This document shows, piece by piece, positions 42,379 through 51,430 of a stretch of 64,000 nucleotides of DNA. Source of the stretch: Massilia sp. NR 4-1 (GTDB lineage: Bacteria; Pseudomonadota; Gammaproteobacteria; Burkholderiales; Burkholderiaceae_D); NCBI RefSeq assembly GCF_001191005.1, contig NZ_CP012201.1, forward strand, positions 4,650,001 to 4,714,000, written 5' to 3'. Position numbers and translations under genes: made by a program. The first letter of the stretch is position 1; every line of letters begins with the position of its first letter. The notes beneath the pieces are model-generated. The model was not told where the DNA came from. It saw nothing but the letters and a program-made list of their open reading frames with translations, and did no database searches.

Positions 42379-43632
42379 TCAGCGCAGCAGCAGGCCGTCG
42401 AGCGGAATGGCGGGGGCTTTGCCGCGCATCAGGTCGGCCAGGATGGCGGCCGAGCCGCAGGCGAAGGTGAAGCCGAGCGGGCCGTGGCCGACGTTGAGCC
42501 ACAGATTGGGGTAGGGGCTGGGGCCGAGAATGGGGGCGCTGTCCGGCGTGGCGGGACGTAGTCCGGCCCAGCCTTCCACGCGCTCGTAGTCGGCGGCATC
42601 GGGCATGGTGCGGCGCGCCAGGCGCAACAACTGGTCCGCGCGCTTGGGATCGTAGCTGGCATCCTCGCCCACCAGGTCGACCATGGCCGCCACCCGCAGA
42701 TTCCAGCCAATGCGCGCATACAGCACCTTGCGCTCGAAATCGGTGACGCTGATTTCCGGCGCCTGGTCGCCCGGGCGGATCGGCGCGTTCAGGCTGTAGC
42801 CCTTGAGCGGATACAGGGGCAGGTCGATGTCGGCCGTCGCCGCCAGGCCGCGGCTCTGGATGCCGGCGGCCAGCACATAGTGTTCCGCCGTCAGCCGTCC
42901 CGCGCTGCTTTCCACGCCCGCCACGCTGCCGTCCTCGATGACGATGGCGCGCGCCTTGGCCTGCACCCGGCCGTCGAAGCGCGGATGGGCGAGCAGGCGC
43001 TTTTCCAGCGCCACGCAGAAGGCATGGCAGTCGGCCACCGCCTCGCCCGCGTTGAAGACGCCGCCCGCCAGCTTGGGCGCCAGCGCGGCCAGCGCCGGCT
43101 CCAGCTGCGCGCACTCGGCGCCGGACAGGATCTGGCGCCGCCCGTCGGCGTCGCGTTTGGCGACGGCGGCCTCGAAAGCGCCGCGCGTGCGGTAGACCAC
43201 CAGCTTGCCCGCTTCGCGCCAGCCGAATTCCGCCAGGGGCAGTTGCAGCGCCAGTTCGGACATCATGCAGCGGCTCAGCTCTCCCAGCAGCAGCAGGCGC
43301 TGCGTGGTGCGCGCATTGCTGGCGGCATTGCAGTGGGCGAGGAATTGCGCCAGCCAGCGCCACTGGCGCCAGTCGGCTTCGGGGCGGAAGCGCAGCGGCC
43401 CGGCATCCTGCAGCAGCCAGCGCAGCGCCTTGAGCGGCACGCCCGCATCGGCCAGCGGCGACACATAGCGGTAGCTGAGCTGTCCGCCATTGCGCAGGCT
43501 GGCGCCGCAACCCACCTCCGCCTCGCGTTCCAGCAGGGTGACGCGGAAACCGGCTTCCAGCAGCCACCAGGCCGTCGCCAGGCCGACCACGCCGCCGCCG
43601 ATCACCAAGACTTGCGAAGAATTGTGCTGCAT
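42379..43632 (-). CDS. DadA-like D-amino-acid dehydrogenase (FAD-dependent)
   Basis: 417-residue FAD oxidoreductase of the DAO family. The N-terminal VLVIGGGVVGLATAWWLLEAG dinucleotide fold, GQLSYRYVSPLADAGVPLKAL segment characteristic of DadA, and C-terminal GLRPATPDSAPILGPSPYPNLWLNVGHGPLGFTFACGSA are present. It deaminates D-amino acids, probably passing electrons to the respiratory chain. D-alanine released by peptidoglycan turnover is a likely substrate given the neighbours (inference). Divergent from the GntR regulator. Confidence 0.9.
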   Translation of the reverse strand: MQHNSSQVLVIGGGVVGLATAWWLLEAGFRVTLLEREAEVGCGASLRNGGQLSYRYVSPLADAGVPLKALRWLLQDAGPLRFRPEADWRQWRWLAQFLAHCNAASNARTTQRLLLLGELSRCMMSELALQLPLAEFGWREAGKLVVYRTRGAFEAAVAKRDADGRRQILSGAECAQLEPALAALAPKLAGGVFNAGEAVADCHAFCVALEKRLLAHPRFDGRVQAKARAIVIEDGSVAGVESSAGRLTAEHYVLAAGIQSRGLAATADIDLPLYPLKGYSLNAPIRPGDQAPEISVTDFERKVLYARIGWNLRVAAMVDLVGEDASYDPKRADQLLRLARRTMPDAADYERVEGWAGLRPATPDSAPILGPSPYPNLWLNVGHGPLGFTFACGSAAILADLMRGKAPAIPLDGLLLR

Positions 43633-43871
43633 TGGACCCCACCATGAATTTTCCGAGGGTTGAGCTTAGGCCCGCGTCCGCGCCGCGGCCAATGAAAGCT
43701 CGTGCGGCCGCCATAACCGCGCGTCATGCGCCGCCCGGTTGCAGCCTGCCAGCCGTCGCGGATTGCCAACACCGGCGGGCTGTTGCGCTGCGCCATGCCG
43801 TCTATAACCGGCCTTCATGCGGCTTTAGCATTTTTTCATGTCTTTAAAAATCAGCGCAAATTCTCAGTCCC

Positions 43872-43884
43872 TATTAAACTAATA
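43872..43884. promoter_or_regulatory. candidate operator before the GntR gene
   Basis: TATTA-AAC-TAATA dyad 19 nt upstream of the gntR start, overlapping the likely promoter and leader. A related half-site (TATTA-CAC-TGGTT, about 44712) lies before murQ. May be the autoregulatory site; match to a known NagR/NagQ motif cannot be claimed. Confidence 0.35.
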
Positions 43885-43902
43885 GAAATTGGAGAAAGTG
43901 TA

Positions 43903-44634
43903 ATGAGCCAGACCAGCGTTGAATTCAAAGCGGACAGTTCGCCGCTGTATATGCAAATTGCCCGCAAACTGAGCGACGAAGTGCGCAATGGCCGCTACCA
44001 GGTGGACCAGGCCCTGCCTTCGGAGCGCACGCTGTCCGAACAGCTCAATGTCTCGCGCGTGACGGCCCGCAAGGCCATCGACCAGCTGGTGGAACAGGGG
44101 CTGGTGGTGCGCCGCCGCGGTTCCGGCAACTATATCGCGCCGCGCATCGAACAACCACTCTCGCATCTGACGAGTTTTTCCGAACAGCTGCAGCAGCGCG
44201 GCTACAAGCCCGGCTCGCGCTGGCTCAAGCGCAGCGTGGTGGTGGCCAGCGCCGACGAGCAGCTCAGCCTCGCACTTTCCCCCGGCAGCAAGGTGGCGCG
44301 CTTGGAGCGCCTGCGCCTGGCCGACGATGTGGTGATGGCGTATGAGGTCAGCGTGCTGCCCGAGGCCGTGCTGCCGCGGCCCGATGCGGTGGGCGACTCG
44401 CTGTACGAGTACCTGGATTCGGTCGGCAAGCTGCCGGCGCGCGCGCTGCAGCATGTGCGCGCCATGAACGCCTCGCCCGAGCTGGCGCGCCAGCTCGAAG
44501 TGGCGGAAGGCCGCGCCGTCCTGTTCATCACCCGCATCGCCTACCTGGAATCGGGCGAGGCGGTCGAGCTGACCCACTCCTACTGCCATAGCGATCACTA
44601 TGATTTCGTGGCCGAGATGCGCCGTTCGGGCTGA
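43903..44634 (+). CDS. GntR/HutC-family transcriptional regulator with UTRA domain (NagR-like)
   Basis: 243 residues. Winged-helix domain with LPSERTLSEQLNVSRVTARKAIDQLVEQGLV, then a UTRA effector-binding domain (HLTSFSEQLQQRGYKPGSRWL to the end). Relatives of this type sense GlcNAc-6-phosphate or related amino-sugar phosphates. It heads the murQ-ampG-digH-kinase-amidase series, which it probably controls. ATG at 43903 with GGAGAAAG upstream. Confidence 0.9.
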   Translation: MSQTSVEFKADSSPLYMQIARKLSDEVRNGRYQVDQALPSERTLSEQLNVSRVTARKAIDQLVEQGLVVRRRGSGNYIAPRIEQPLSHLTSFSEQLQQRGYKPGSRWLKRSVVVASADEQLSLALSPGSKVARLERLRLADDVVMAYEVSVLPEAVLPRPDAVGDSLYEYLDSVGKLPARALQHVRAMNASPELARQLEVAEGRAVLFITRIAYLESGEAVELTHSYCHSDHYDFVAEMRRSG

Positions 44635-44747
44635 GGACCGCGCATAACTTTTCGGAATGCTGATACTGCCAGCTTTCATGGCACAGGCGCGCTGTGGTCC
44701 GGGCGGTTTGGTATTACACTGGTTTTCATCGTATCCCTTCCCCGCAG

Positions 44748-45635
44748 ATGACGATGCTCAAAACCGAAACACCCAGTCCCAGGCATACCGAGCTGGATCA
44801 GTATTCCGTGCTCGACCTGGTGGCCGCCTTTGTGGACGACCAGTTCCAGGCGGTGCAGGCCGTGCGCGACGCCGTGCCGCGCATCGCCGCCGCCATCGCC
44901 ATGGCCGTGCCGCGCATCGAAGCGGGCGGACGCCTGATCTATGTCGGCGCCGGCACTTCCGGCCGGCTGGGGGTGCTGGACAGCGTTGAACTGTATCCCA
45001 CCTTTTCCTGGCCCGCCGAACGCGCCCAGGCCCTGCTGGCCGGCGGCATGGGCGCCATGTTCCAGGCCGTGGAGGGGGCGGAGGATGACCGCGAACAAGG
45101 CGGCCGCGATCTGCTGGCGCTGGCGCCCACGCCCAATGACGTGGTCTTCCTGCTGGCCGCATCGGGCGGCACGCCCTATGTGCTGGGCGCCCTGCATGCG
45201 GCGCGCGGCGCCGGCGCGCTCACCATCGGCATCGCCAACAACGACCACGCTCCGGTGGCGCTACAGGCGGAAGTCGGCATCACCCTCGACACCGGCGTCG
45301 AAGTCATCTCCGGCAGCACGCGCCTGAAAGCGGGCACCTCGCAGAAAATCGTCCTCAACACCATTTCCAGCGCGCTGATGGTGCGTTTGCATAAAGTCTA
45401 TGGAAACTTGATGGTAGACTTGAAGCCCACCAACGCCAAGCTGGTACGGCGCGCCGTGCGCCTGACCATGCACGCCACCGGCGCCGACGAGGCGGCGGCG
45501 CAGCGCACGCTGGAACAATGCCGCTTCCACGTGAAGGTGGCGATCGTGGCCCTGCTCAGGCAGGCCACGGTGGCGCAGGCGGAGACCCTGCTGGAACAGG
45601 CGAAAGGAAGCGTGCGCGCGGCGCTGGCCCTCTAG
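44748..45635 (+). CDS. murQ: N-acetylmuramic acid 6-phosphate etherase MurQ
   Basis: 295-residue SIS-domain etherase that splits MurNAc-6-phosphate into GlcNAc-6-phosphate and lactate. The RLIYVGAGTSGRLGVLDSVELYPTFSWP block contains the catalytic Glu81 (equivalent to E. coli Glu83), and AASGGTPYVLGAL and EVISGSTRLKAGTSQKIVLNT form the phosphosugar site. Start at ATG 44748 or 44754; neither has a strong Shine-Dalgarno sequence. First enzyme of the murein-recycling series, followed by ampG. Confidence 0.95.
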   Translation: MTMLKTETPSPRHTELDQYSVLDLVAAFVDDQFQAVQAVRDAVPRIAAAIAMAVPRIEAGGRLIYVGAGTSGRLGVLDSVELYPTFSWPAERAQALLAGGMGAMFQAVEGAEDDREQGGRDLLALAPTPNDVVFLLAASGGTPYVLGALHAARGAGALTIGIANNDHAPVALQAEVGITLDTGVEVISGSTRLKAGTSQKIVLNTISSALMVRLHKVYGNLMVDLKPTNAKLVRRAVRLTMHATGADEAAAQRTLEQCRFHVKVAIVALLRQATVAQAETLLEQAKGSVRAALAL

Positions 45636-45681
45636 AGACGGGCCGCGTTCCCGCTTCCTCCAACGGACAACAAAGGAAGTG

Positions 45682-46950
45682 ATGGAACAAGCAGCGCAAC
45701 AGCGAAACCCCTGGTGGTGGATTCCCACCCTGTATTTCGGCCAGGGCATCCCTTATGTGGTCGTGATGACCCTGTCGGTGGTGATGTACAAGAACACCGG
45801 CATTTCGAATACCGATATCGCGCTGTACACCGGCTGGCTCTACCTGCCCTGGGTGATCAAGCCCCTGTGGTCGCCCGTGGTCGAAATGTTCCGCACCAAG
45901 CGGCTGTGGATCGTCGCCCTGCAGCTGCTGATCGGCGCCGCGCTGGCGCTGGTGGCCTTCACCACCCACCTGCCCAGCTTCTTCCAGATGAGCCTTGCCG
46001 TGCTGTGGCTGATGGCCTTCAGCTCCGCCACCCATGACATCGCGGCCGACGGCTTCTATATGCTGGCGCTGCGCAAGCCGCAGCAGGCCGCCTTCGTCGG
46101 CGTGCGCAGCACCTTCTACCGCCTGGCCATGATCGCCGGCCAGGGTGGCCTGGTGGCGCTGGCCGGGCTGCTGATCAAGCGCCTGGGCGATCCGCACGCG
46201 GCATGGTCGGTGGTGTTCCTCGTGCTGGCCGTCGTCTTCCTGGCGCTGTTCGCCTACCACCAGTGGATGCTGCCGCGTCCCGCGGCCGACCAGCCGGCGC
46301 CGGAAAGCAGCAATCTGCTGCGCGAATTCCTCCAGACCTTTGCCGCCTTCTTCCGCAAGGACGGCATCCTCGTCATCCTCGGCTTCCTGCTACTGTTCCG
46401 TCTGGGCGAGGCCCAGTTGCTGAAAATGGCCATGCCCTTCCTGCTCGATCCCGCCCGCGCCGGCGGCCTTGGCCTGAGCAACGAGGCGGTCGGTCTGGCC
46501 TACGGCACCATCGGCGTGGTCGCGCTGACCCTGGGCGGGCTGCTGGGCGGCGTCACCATCGCCCGCTTCGGCCTGAAACGCTGCCTGTGGCCCATGGCCT
46601 TCGCCGTGCACGTGCCGGACCTGGTCTTCGTCTACCTGTCCAGCGCCCTGCCCGACAATCTGCTGCTGATCTCCGCCACCATCGCCGCCGAGCAGTTCGG
46701 CTACGGCTTCGGCTTCACCTCCTACATGATGTATATGATCATGGTGGCCGACGGCGAACACAAAACCGCGCATTACGCCATCTGCACCGGCTTCATGGCG
46801 CTCGGCATGATGCTGCCGCAAATGGCCAGCGGCTGGATCCAGAACATGCTGGGCTACCAGCACTTCTTCATCTGGGTCTGCTTCGCCACCGTGCCCGCCT
46901 TCATCATGACGGCCCTGGTCAAAATCGACCCCGCATTCGGACGCGAATAG
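45682..46950 (+). CDS. ampG: AmpG-like muropeptide permease (MFS)
   Basis: 422-residue MFS transporter with about 12 helices. The WIPTLYFGQGIPYVVV start and LPWVIKPLWSPVVEMFRTKRLWI loop resemble AmpG-family members, which import GlcNAc-anhydroMurNAc peptides from the periplasm. AAGGAAG precedes the ATG at 45682. Position between murQ and the DigH-like gene supports the function. The sequence is not close to enterobacterial AmpG, so the exact substrate (muropeptide or free amino sugar) is open. Confidence 0.85.
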   Translation: MEQAAQQRNPWWWIPTLYFGQGIPYVVVMTLSVVMYKNTGISNTDIALYTGWLYLPWVIKPLWSPVVEMFRTKRLWIVALQLLIGAALALVAFTTHLPSFFQMSLAVLWLMAFSSATHDIAADGFYMLALRKPQQAAFVGVRSTFYRLAMIAGQGGLVALAGLLIKRLGDPHAAWSVVFLVLAVVFLALFAYHQWMLPRPAADQPAPESSNLLREFLQTFAAFFRKDGILVILGFLLLFRLGEAQLLKMAMPFLLDPARAGGLGLSNEAVGLAYGTIGVVALTLGGLLGGVTIARFGLKRCLWPMAFAVHVPDLVFVYLSSALPDNLLLISATIAAEQFGYGFGFTSYMMYMIMVADGEHKTAHYAICTGFMALGMMLPQMASGWIQNMLGYQHFFIWVCFATVPAFIMTALVKIDPAFGRE

Positions 46951-46999
46951 CGCGGCCCAGCGATTACAATAATGGGCTTCAAAGAATCGGGGGAATGTT

Positions 47000-48646
47000 G
47001 TGGGTTTCAATGCAAAAAAGCGGCTTAGCCTGAGCGCTGGCGCGGCCGGCGTGCTGGCCGCCTTGCTCGCGGCCTGTTCCAGCACGCCGATGGCCGACCG
47101 TACCGGCGCGCCGTCCACGCCGGGCGGGCCTGTGCCGCAGCCGCCAACGCCCCAGCCGCCGCGCTTCACCGGCGAGCAGCCGCCGCCCGCGCCGCGCGAA
47201 TTCCGCGCGGTCTGGGTCTCCACCGTCGCCAATATCGACTGGCCCAGCCGCAGCAATCTGAGCGTCGCCAAACAGCAGGCCGAAGCCCTGGCCATCCTCG
47301 ACCGCGCCAAGGCCATCAACCTGAACGCCATCGTGCTGCAGGTGCGCCCCAGCGCCGACGCCATCTACCCGTCCAAGCTGGAGCCCTGGTCGGAATACCT
47401 GACCGGCCTGCAGGGCAAGGAACCGCAGCCCGCCTACGACCCGCTGCAATTCTGGATCGCCGAAGCGCATGCGCGCGGCCTCGAACTGCACGCCTGGTTC
47501 AATCCCTACCGCGTGCGCAATGCCGGCGCGCGCTCGCCGCTGGCGCGCGAACACATCGCCAACAGCAAGCCGCAGATCGTCAAACAATACGGCAAATACC
47601 TGTGGATGGACCCGGGCGAGCCGGCCGCCGCCCAGCACACCCTGGACGTGATCCTGGACGTGGTGCGCCGCTACGACATCGACGGCGTCCATATCGACGA
47701 CTACTTCTATCCCTACCCGGTCGAAGCCACCAGCGCGAACGGCGCCGAAGCCGCCGCGCTGGATGCCGTCCCGTCCAATGGCCAGCGCGCGGAACTCGAA
47801 TTCCCCGACCAGGTCTCATGGCAGCGCTATCTGCAGGGCGGCGGACAGCTGGACCGCGCCTCCTGGCGGCGGCAGAACGTCAACCAGATGATCGAAGCGA
47901 TTTATACCGGCGTGCATAAGGAGAAGTCCTGGGTACGTTTCGGCATCAGCCCCTTCGGCATTGGCCGCCCGGACCGCCGCCCGCCCGGCATCGCCGGTTT
48001 CAGCCAGTACGACAAGCTGTATGCCGACGCCGAACTGTGGCTGCAAAACGGCTGGCTCGATTACTTCGCGCCCCAGCTCTACTGGCCGATCGCACAAGCG
48101 CCGCAAGCCTTCCCCGTGCTGCTCGACTACTGGCAGGCGCAAAACCGGCGCGGCCGCCACCTGTGGCCCGGCCTGTACACCAGCCGCATCGACGACAGTG
48201 CCCGCTCGTTCACGCCGGAGGAAATCGTCCAGCAGATCGAAGTCACGCGCAGCCGCGCCGGCGTCGCAGGCCACATCCACTTCAGCATGGCTCCGCTGAT
48301 GCAGAACCGCAAAGGCATTTACGAGCGCCTGCGCACCGAAAGCTACCAGAGCGCCGCGCTGATTCCGGCCTCGCCCTGGCTCGCCGCCGCCGCCCCTGCC
48401 GCCCCGCTGGTGAACGCCCGCCGCGCCGGCAATGGCCTGTCGCTGAAGCTGGGCGCCGAAAAAAATGTCGTCCAATACGCCATCTGGGCCAAGTACGGCG
48501 ACGAGTGGCGCTTCACCACCGCCCCCGCCGCCCTGAGCGAAATCCTGCTGCCCGACGCCGCCGGCGCCCCTGTCAGCGCGGTGGTCGTCACCGCCGTCGA
48601 CCGCCTCGGCAACGAAAGCCCGCGCGTCACCGCCCCCACCTTTTGA
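47000..48646 (+). CDS. digH: GHL10 glycoside-hydrolase-like lipoprotein (DigH/YddW type)
   Basis: 548-residue lipoprotein starting with GTG: signal peptide with lipobox LAAC (Cys26), Pro-rich linker, a GHL10/DUF187 TIM barrel (EFRAVWVSTVANIDWPS, NAIVLQVRPSADAIYPS, HAWFNPYRV, DGVHIDDYFYPYP, GISPFGI), and a C-terminal fibronectin-III-like domain. E. coli DigH (YddW) of this family cuts denuded, peptide-free peptidoglycan glycan at the septum. Its place between ampG and a sugar kinase/amidase pair suits that role. The symbol is used by family analogy. Confidence 0.85.
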   Translation: MGFNAKKRLSLSAGAAGVLAALLAACSSTPMADRTGAPSTPGGPVPQPPTPQPPRFTGEQPPPAPREFRAVWVSTVANIDWPSRSNLSVAKQQAEALAILDRAKAINLNAIVLQVRPSADAIYPSKLEPWSEYLTGLQGKEPQPAYDPLQFWIAEAHARGLELHAWFNPYRVRNAGARSPLAREHIANSKPQIVKQYGKYLWMDPGEPAAAQHTLDVILDVVRRYDIDGVHIDDYFYPYPVEATSANGAEAAALDAVPSNGQRAELEFPDQVSWQRYLQGGGQLDRASWRRQNVNQMIEAIYTGVHKEKSWVRFGISPFGIGRPDRRPPGIAGFSQYDKLYADAELWLQNGWLDYFAPQLYWPIAQAPQAFPVLLDYWQAQNRRGRHLWPGLYTSRIDDSARSFTPEEIVQQIEVTRSRAGVAGHIHFSMAPLMQNRKGIYERLRTESYQSAALIPASPWLAAAAPAAPLVNARRAGNGLSLKLGAEKNVVQYAIWAKYGDEWRFTTAPAALSEILLPDAAGAPVSAVVVTAVDRLGNESPRVTAPTF

Positions 48647-48736
48647 TTCGGGTAAAAGGGTATAACTGGCGGGCATGGGGGAATTGCAAGGTTTCATGGT
48701 GAAATGCCGGTTGATTCGCTTTACACTCGTCGCATT

Positions 48737-49654
48737 ATGTTGAAATCCGCTTCTGATGGTGTGCTGGGCCTGGGTATCGATGCCGGCGGCACGCAAACTC
48801 GTTGGGCGTTGGCCGATCCGGCCGGCGCGGTAGTGGCCGAGGGCCGGGTTGAGGGGCTGTCTGCGCTGCAGCTCAGCAGCGCGGCGGGCCGGGAATCGGT
48901 GCGCGCGGCCTTTGCGGCGCTGGCGGCCGAGGTGCTGGAGATCGGCCGTCCGGGCCGGGTCTGCGCCGGCCTGACCGGCTTTGGCGGCGATAGCCATCTG
49001 CCTGCCGGCTGGCTGGCCGATTTGCTGGCCTTGCCCGCGGAATCGGTTAGTCTATGTAATGATATCGAGATCGCCTACCTGGATTGTTTCGATCCGGGCC
49101 AGGGCTATCTGGTGTATGCGGGAACGGGTTCGATCGCGGCTTTCATCGATGAAGCGGGTGCCTTCCACCGTGCCGGCGGCCGTGGCGTGGTGCTGGACGA
49201 TGGCGGCGGCGGTTTCTGGATCGCGCGCGAGGCCATGCGCCGCATCTGGCGCCGTGAGGACGAGCAGCCCGGCGCCTGGCAGGATTCGCCGCTGGCGCAA
49301 GCCGTGTTCCGCCACGTGGGCGGCAGCGACTGGACGTTCTCGCGCCAGTTCATCTATGGCCTGGAGCGCGGCGAGGTGGGCAAGCTGGCCTTGGCCGTTG
49401 CCGCCAGCGCCGATGCCGATGCCGCCGCGCGCAATATCCTGCAGCAGGCGGGCCGCGAACTGGCGCGCCTGGCGCTGGCCCTGGTGGCGCGTTTTGGCGA
49501 GCGTCCGGTGCTGCTGTCGGGACGCGCGTCCGAGCTGCATCCGCTGATCGCCGAATCGATGCGCGCCGCCCTGCCCGAGGATCAGGTTTTCGAACATCGC
49601 CCGGTGCGGCCGCATGTCGCCGCCGCCCGCATGGCCGCCAGGCCCAGGAACTGA
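48737..49654 (+). CDS. BadF/BcrA-family amino-sugar kinase (GlcNAc/MurNAc kinase-like)
   Basis: 305 residues of the BadF/BadG/BcrA ATPase fold: GIDAGGTQTRWALAD phosphate-1 motif at 13-27, YLVYAGTGSIAAF phosphate-2 motif and VLLSGRASELHPLI near the end. Members phosphorylate GlcNAc (NagK type) or both GlcNAc and MurNAc (MurK type); a 6-phosphate product would feed MurQ or NagA. ATG at 48737 is preferred to 48704, since the family motif starts close to it. Placed between digH and amiD-like genes. Confidence 0.87.
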   Translation: MLKSASDGVLGLGIDAGGTQTRWALADPAGAVVAEGRVEGLSALQLSSAAGRESVRAAFAALAAEVLEIGRPGRVCAGLTGFGGDSHLPAGWLADLLALPAESVSLCNDIEIAYLDCFDPGQGYLVYAGTGSIAAFIDEAGAFHRAGGRGVVLDDGGGGFWIAREAMRRIWRREDEQPGAWQDSPLAQAVFRHVGGSDWTFSRQFIYGLERGEVGKLALAVAASADADAAARNILQQAGRELARLALALVARFGERPVLLSGRASELHPLIAESMRAALPEDQVFEHRPVRPHVAAARMAARPRN

Positions 49655-49671
49655 AGAACAAGGATTATGGA

Positions 49672-50514
49672 ATGAAGAAACTGCTGCTGATTCTCTTGCT
49701 GGCCGTGCTTTCCGGCTGTGCCACCCAGCTTCCCCGCATCGATAACACTTACACCGCGCGCGGCCAGTCCAGCCGCGTCAAGTTCATCGTGCTGCATTAC
49801 ACGGTGGCCGATACGCCGCGCTCCATCAAGATTCTGACCGAGCAGGAAGTCAGCGCCCACTATCTGCTGACCGATACCGACCAGCCGGTGCTCTACGGGT
49901 TGGTGGATGAATCGCGCCAGGCCTGGCATGCCGGCAACAGCAGCTGGAAGGCGTTCACCCAGCTGAATACCAGCTCGGTCGGCATCGAGATCGTCAACGC
50001 CGGCTTCAAGGATACGCAGGAGGGCCGCGTCTGGTATCCCTTCAAGCAGGCCCAGATTGACCAGCTGATCCCGCTGCTCAAGCAGATCGTGGCGCGCCAC
50101 CAGGTGCGTCCCGACTTCATCCTCGGCCATAACGAGATCGCGCCCCAGCGCAAGCAGGACCCCGGCCCGCTCTTCCCGTGGAAGCAGCTGGCCGACGTCG
50201 GCCTGATCGCCTGGCCGGATGCAAACCAGGTGGCCCAGCGCCGCGCCGTCTTCGAGCAGCTGCCGCCGGAAATCTCCTGGTACCAGAAGAAGCTGGCCGA
50301 ACATGGCTATGCCACGCCGCAAACCGGCGTGCTCGATGAGGCCACGCGCAATGTGCTGGGCGTGTTCCAGTCCAAATACCGCCAGAGCAAATTCGATGGC
50401 GTGCCCGATGCGGAAACCGCCGCCATCCTCGACGCACTGACGGCGACCGCCGCCGCCGCTGCGCCGAACCCGCCTCCCGCCGCTCCGGTGGTGGGCGCGG
50501 CTGGTGCACAGTAA
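49672..50514 (+). CDS. AmiD-like N-acetylmuramoyl-L-alanine amidase lipoprotein
   Basis: 280 residues. Lipobox LSGC (Cys16), then an Amidase_2 (zinc) domain: FIVLHYTVADTPRS with H42, GHNEIAPQRKQDPGPLFPW with H153 and D163 as the remaining zinc ligands, as in AmiD. A C-terminal peptidoglycan-binding helical domain (ISWYQKKLAEHGYATPQTGVLDEATRNVLGVFQSKYRQ) follows. AmiD-type enzymes release peptides from MurNAc and anhydroMurNAc, producing the naked glycan on which DigH acts. Confidence 0.93.
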   Translation: MKKLLLILLLAVLSGCATQLPRIDNTYTARGQSSRVKFIVLHYTVADTPRSIKILTEQEVSAHYLLTDTDQPVLYGLVDESRQAWHAGNSSWKAFTQLNTSSVGIEIVNAGFKDTQEGRVWYPFKQAQIDQLIPLLKQIVARHQVRPDFILGHNEIAPQRKQDPGPLFPWKQLADVGLIAWPDANQVAQRRAVFEQLPPEISWYQKKLAEHGYATPQTGVLDEATRNVLGVFQSKYRQSKFDGVPDAETAAILDALTATAAAAAPNPPPAAPVVGAAGAQ

Positions 50515-50524
50515 GGAAGCCGGC

Positions 50525-51430
50525 ATGCGTCTGCGTCACATCGAAGTTTTCCACGCCATCATGCAGGTCGGGACCATCAGCGGCGCGGCGCAAGTGCTGC
50601 ATATCTCGCAGCCGGCCGTGACCAAGGTCTTGCAGCACTGCGAGCTGCAACTGGGCATGCCGCTGTTCGAGCGCGTGCGCGGCAAGCTCTATCCCAAGCC
50701 GGAAGCGCACCGCCTGTTCGCGGAAACCGAAAAACTGCACCGCGACCTGCAAGGCATACGCCGCCTGGCCGCCAGCCTGAAAGGACATGCGGTGGAAACC
50801 GTGCGCCTGGTGTCCACGCCGACCGTGGCCCTGAGCGTGCTGCCGCAGGCCATGAGCGAATGGCGCAAGGATTTTCCCGGCACGCGCTGCGAGCTGGCCA
50901 GCCACCACACCAGCGAAATCGTCAACGCCCTGCGCCTGGGCGAGGCCGACCTGGCGCTGTCGCTGCAAGACCCGCGCCATCCCGGCATCGTCGCCGAGCC
51001 GCTGGCGCAAGGACTGATGACGGTGATCGCTCCCGCCGGCACCTGGGATGAGTCGGAGCTGGATACGCCGCTGTCGGCCGCCGGCCTGCAGGGAGAGCTG
51101 ATCGGCTATGCCGACAACGACCCGCTCGGCGAGATGGTGGTGGCGGCCTGCGAGGCGCAAGGCATCCAGCCCGTGTTCCGCACCGTGGTGCAGACTTACC
51201 AGATCGCGCGCACGCTGGTGGAGGCGGGCGCCGGCATGGCGGTGGTCGATCCGTTTACCGCCGCTTCGGCTTCGGCGGTGCGCGTGCAGCGCCGTCCGTG
51301 GGCGCCGGCCATACCGATCCAGCTGTATCTGCTGACGGCCGGCCATTCGCCGCTGTCGCACGGCTGCCGCCAGCTGGCCGACAGCATCGCCGCCTCGGCG
51401 CGCGCCTGTCTGTACCGGGGCCTGGAATGA
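50525..51430 (+). CDS. LysR-family transcriptional regulator
   Basis: 301 residues with N-terminal MRLRHIEVFHAIMQVGTISGAAQVLHISQPAVTKVLQH winged helix and a C-terminal effector domain. The ISQPAVTKVL recognition helix is like that of LysR itself and related regulators rather than AmpR. It overlaps the dipeptidase gene by 4 nt (ATGA) and follows the amidase by 10 nt, so it is embedded in the murein operon and probably regulates it or the dipeptidase. Confidence 0.92.
   Translation: MRLRHIEVFHAIMQVGTISGAAQVLHISQPAVTKVLQHCELQLGMPLFERVRGKLYPKPEAHRLFAETEKLHRDLQGIRRLAASLKGHAVETVRLVSTPTVALSVLPQAMSEWRKDFPGTRCELASHHTSEIVNALRLGEADLALSLQDPRHPGIVAEPLAQGLMTVIAPAGTWDESELDTPLSAAGLQGELIGYADNDPLGEMVVAACEAQGIQPVFRTVVQTYQIARTLVEAGAGMAVVDPFTAASASAVRVQRRPWAPAIPIQLYLLTAGHSPLSHGCRQLADSIAASARACLYRGLE

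Noticed and set aside
42236..43714. N-terminal extension of the ychJ frame opposite and across dadA
   Set aside because: It is a different frame of dadA; YchJ family sequence begins only at the ATG at 42235.
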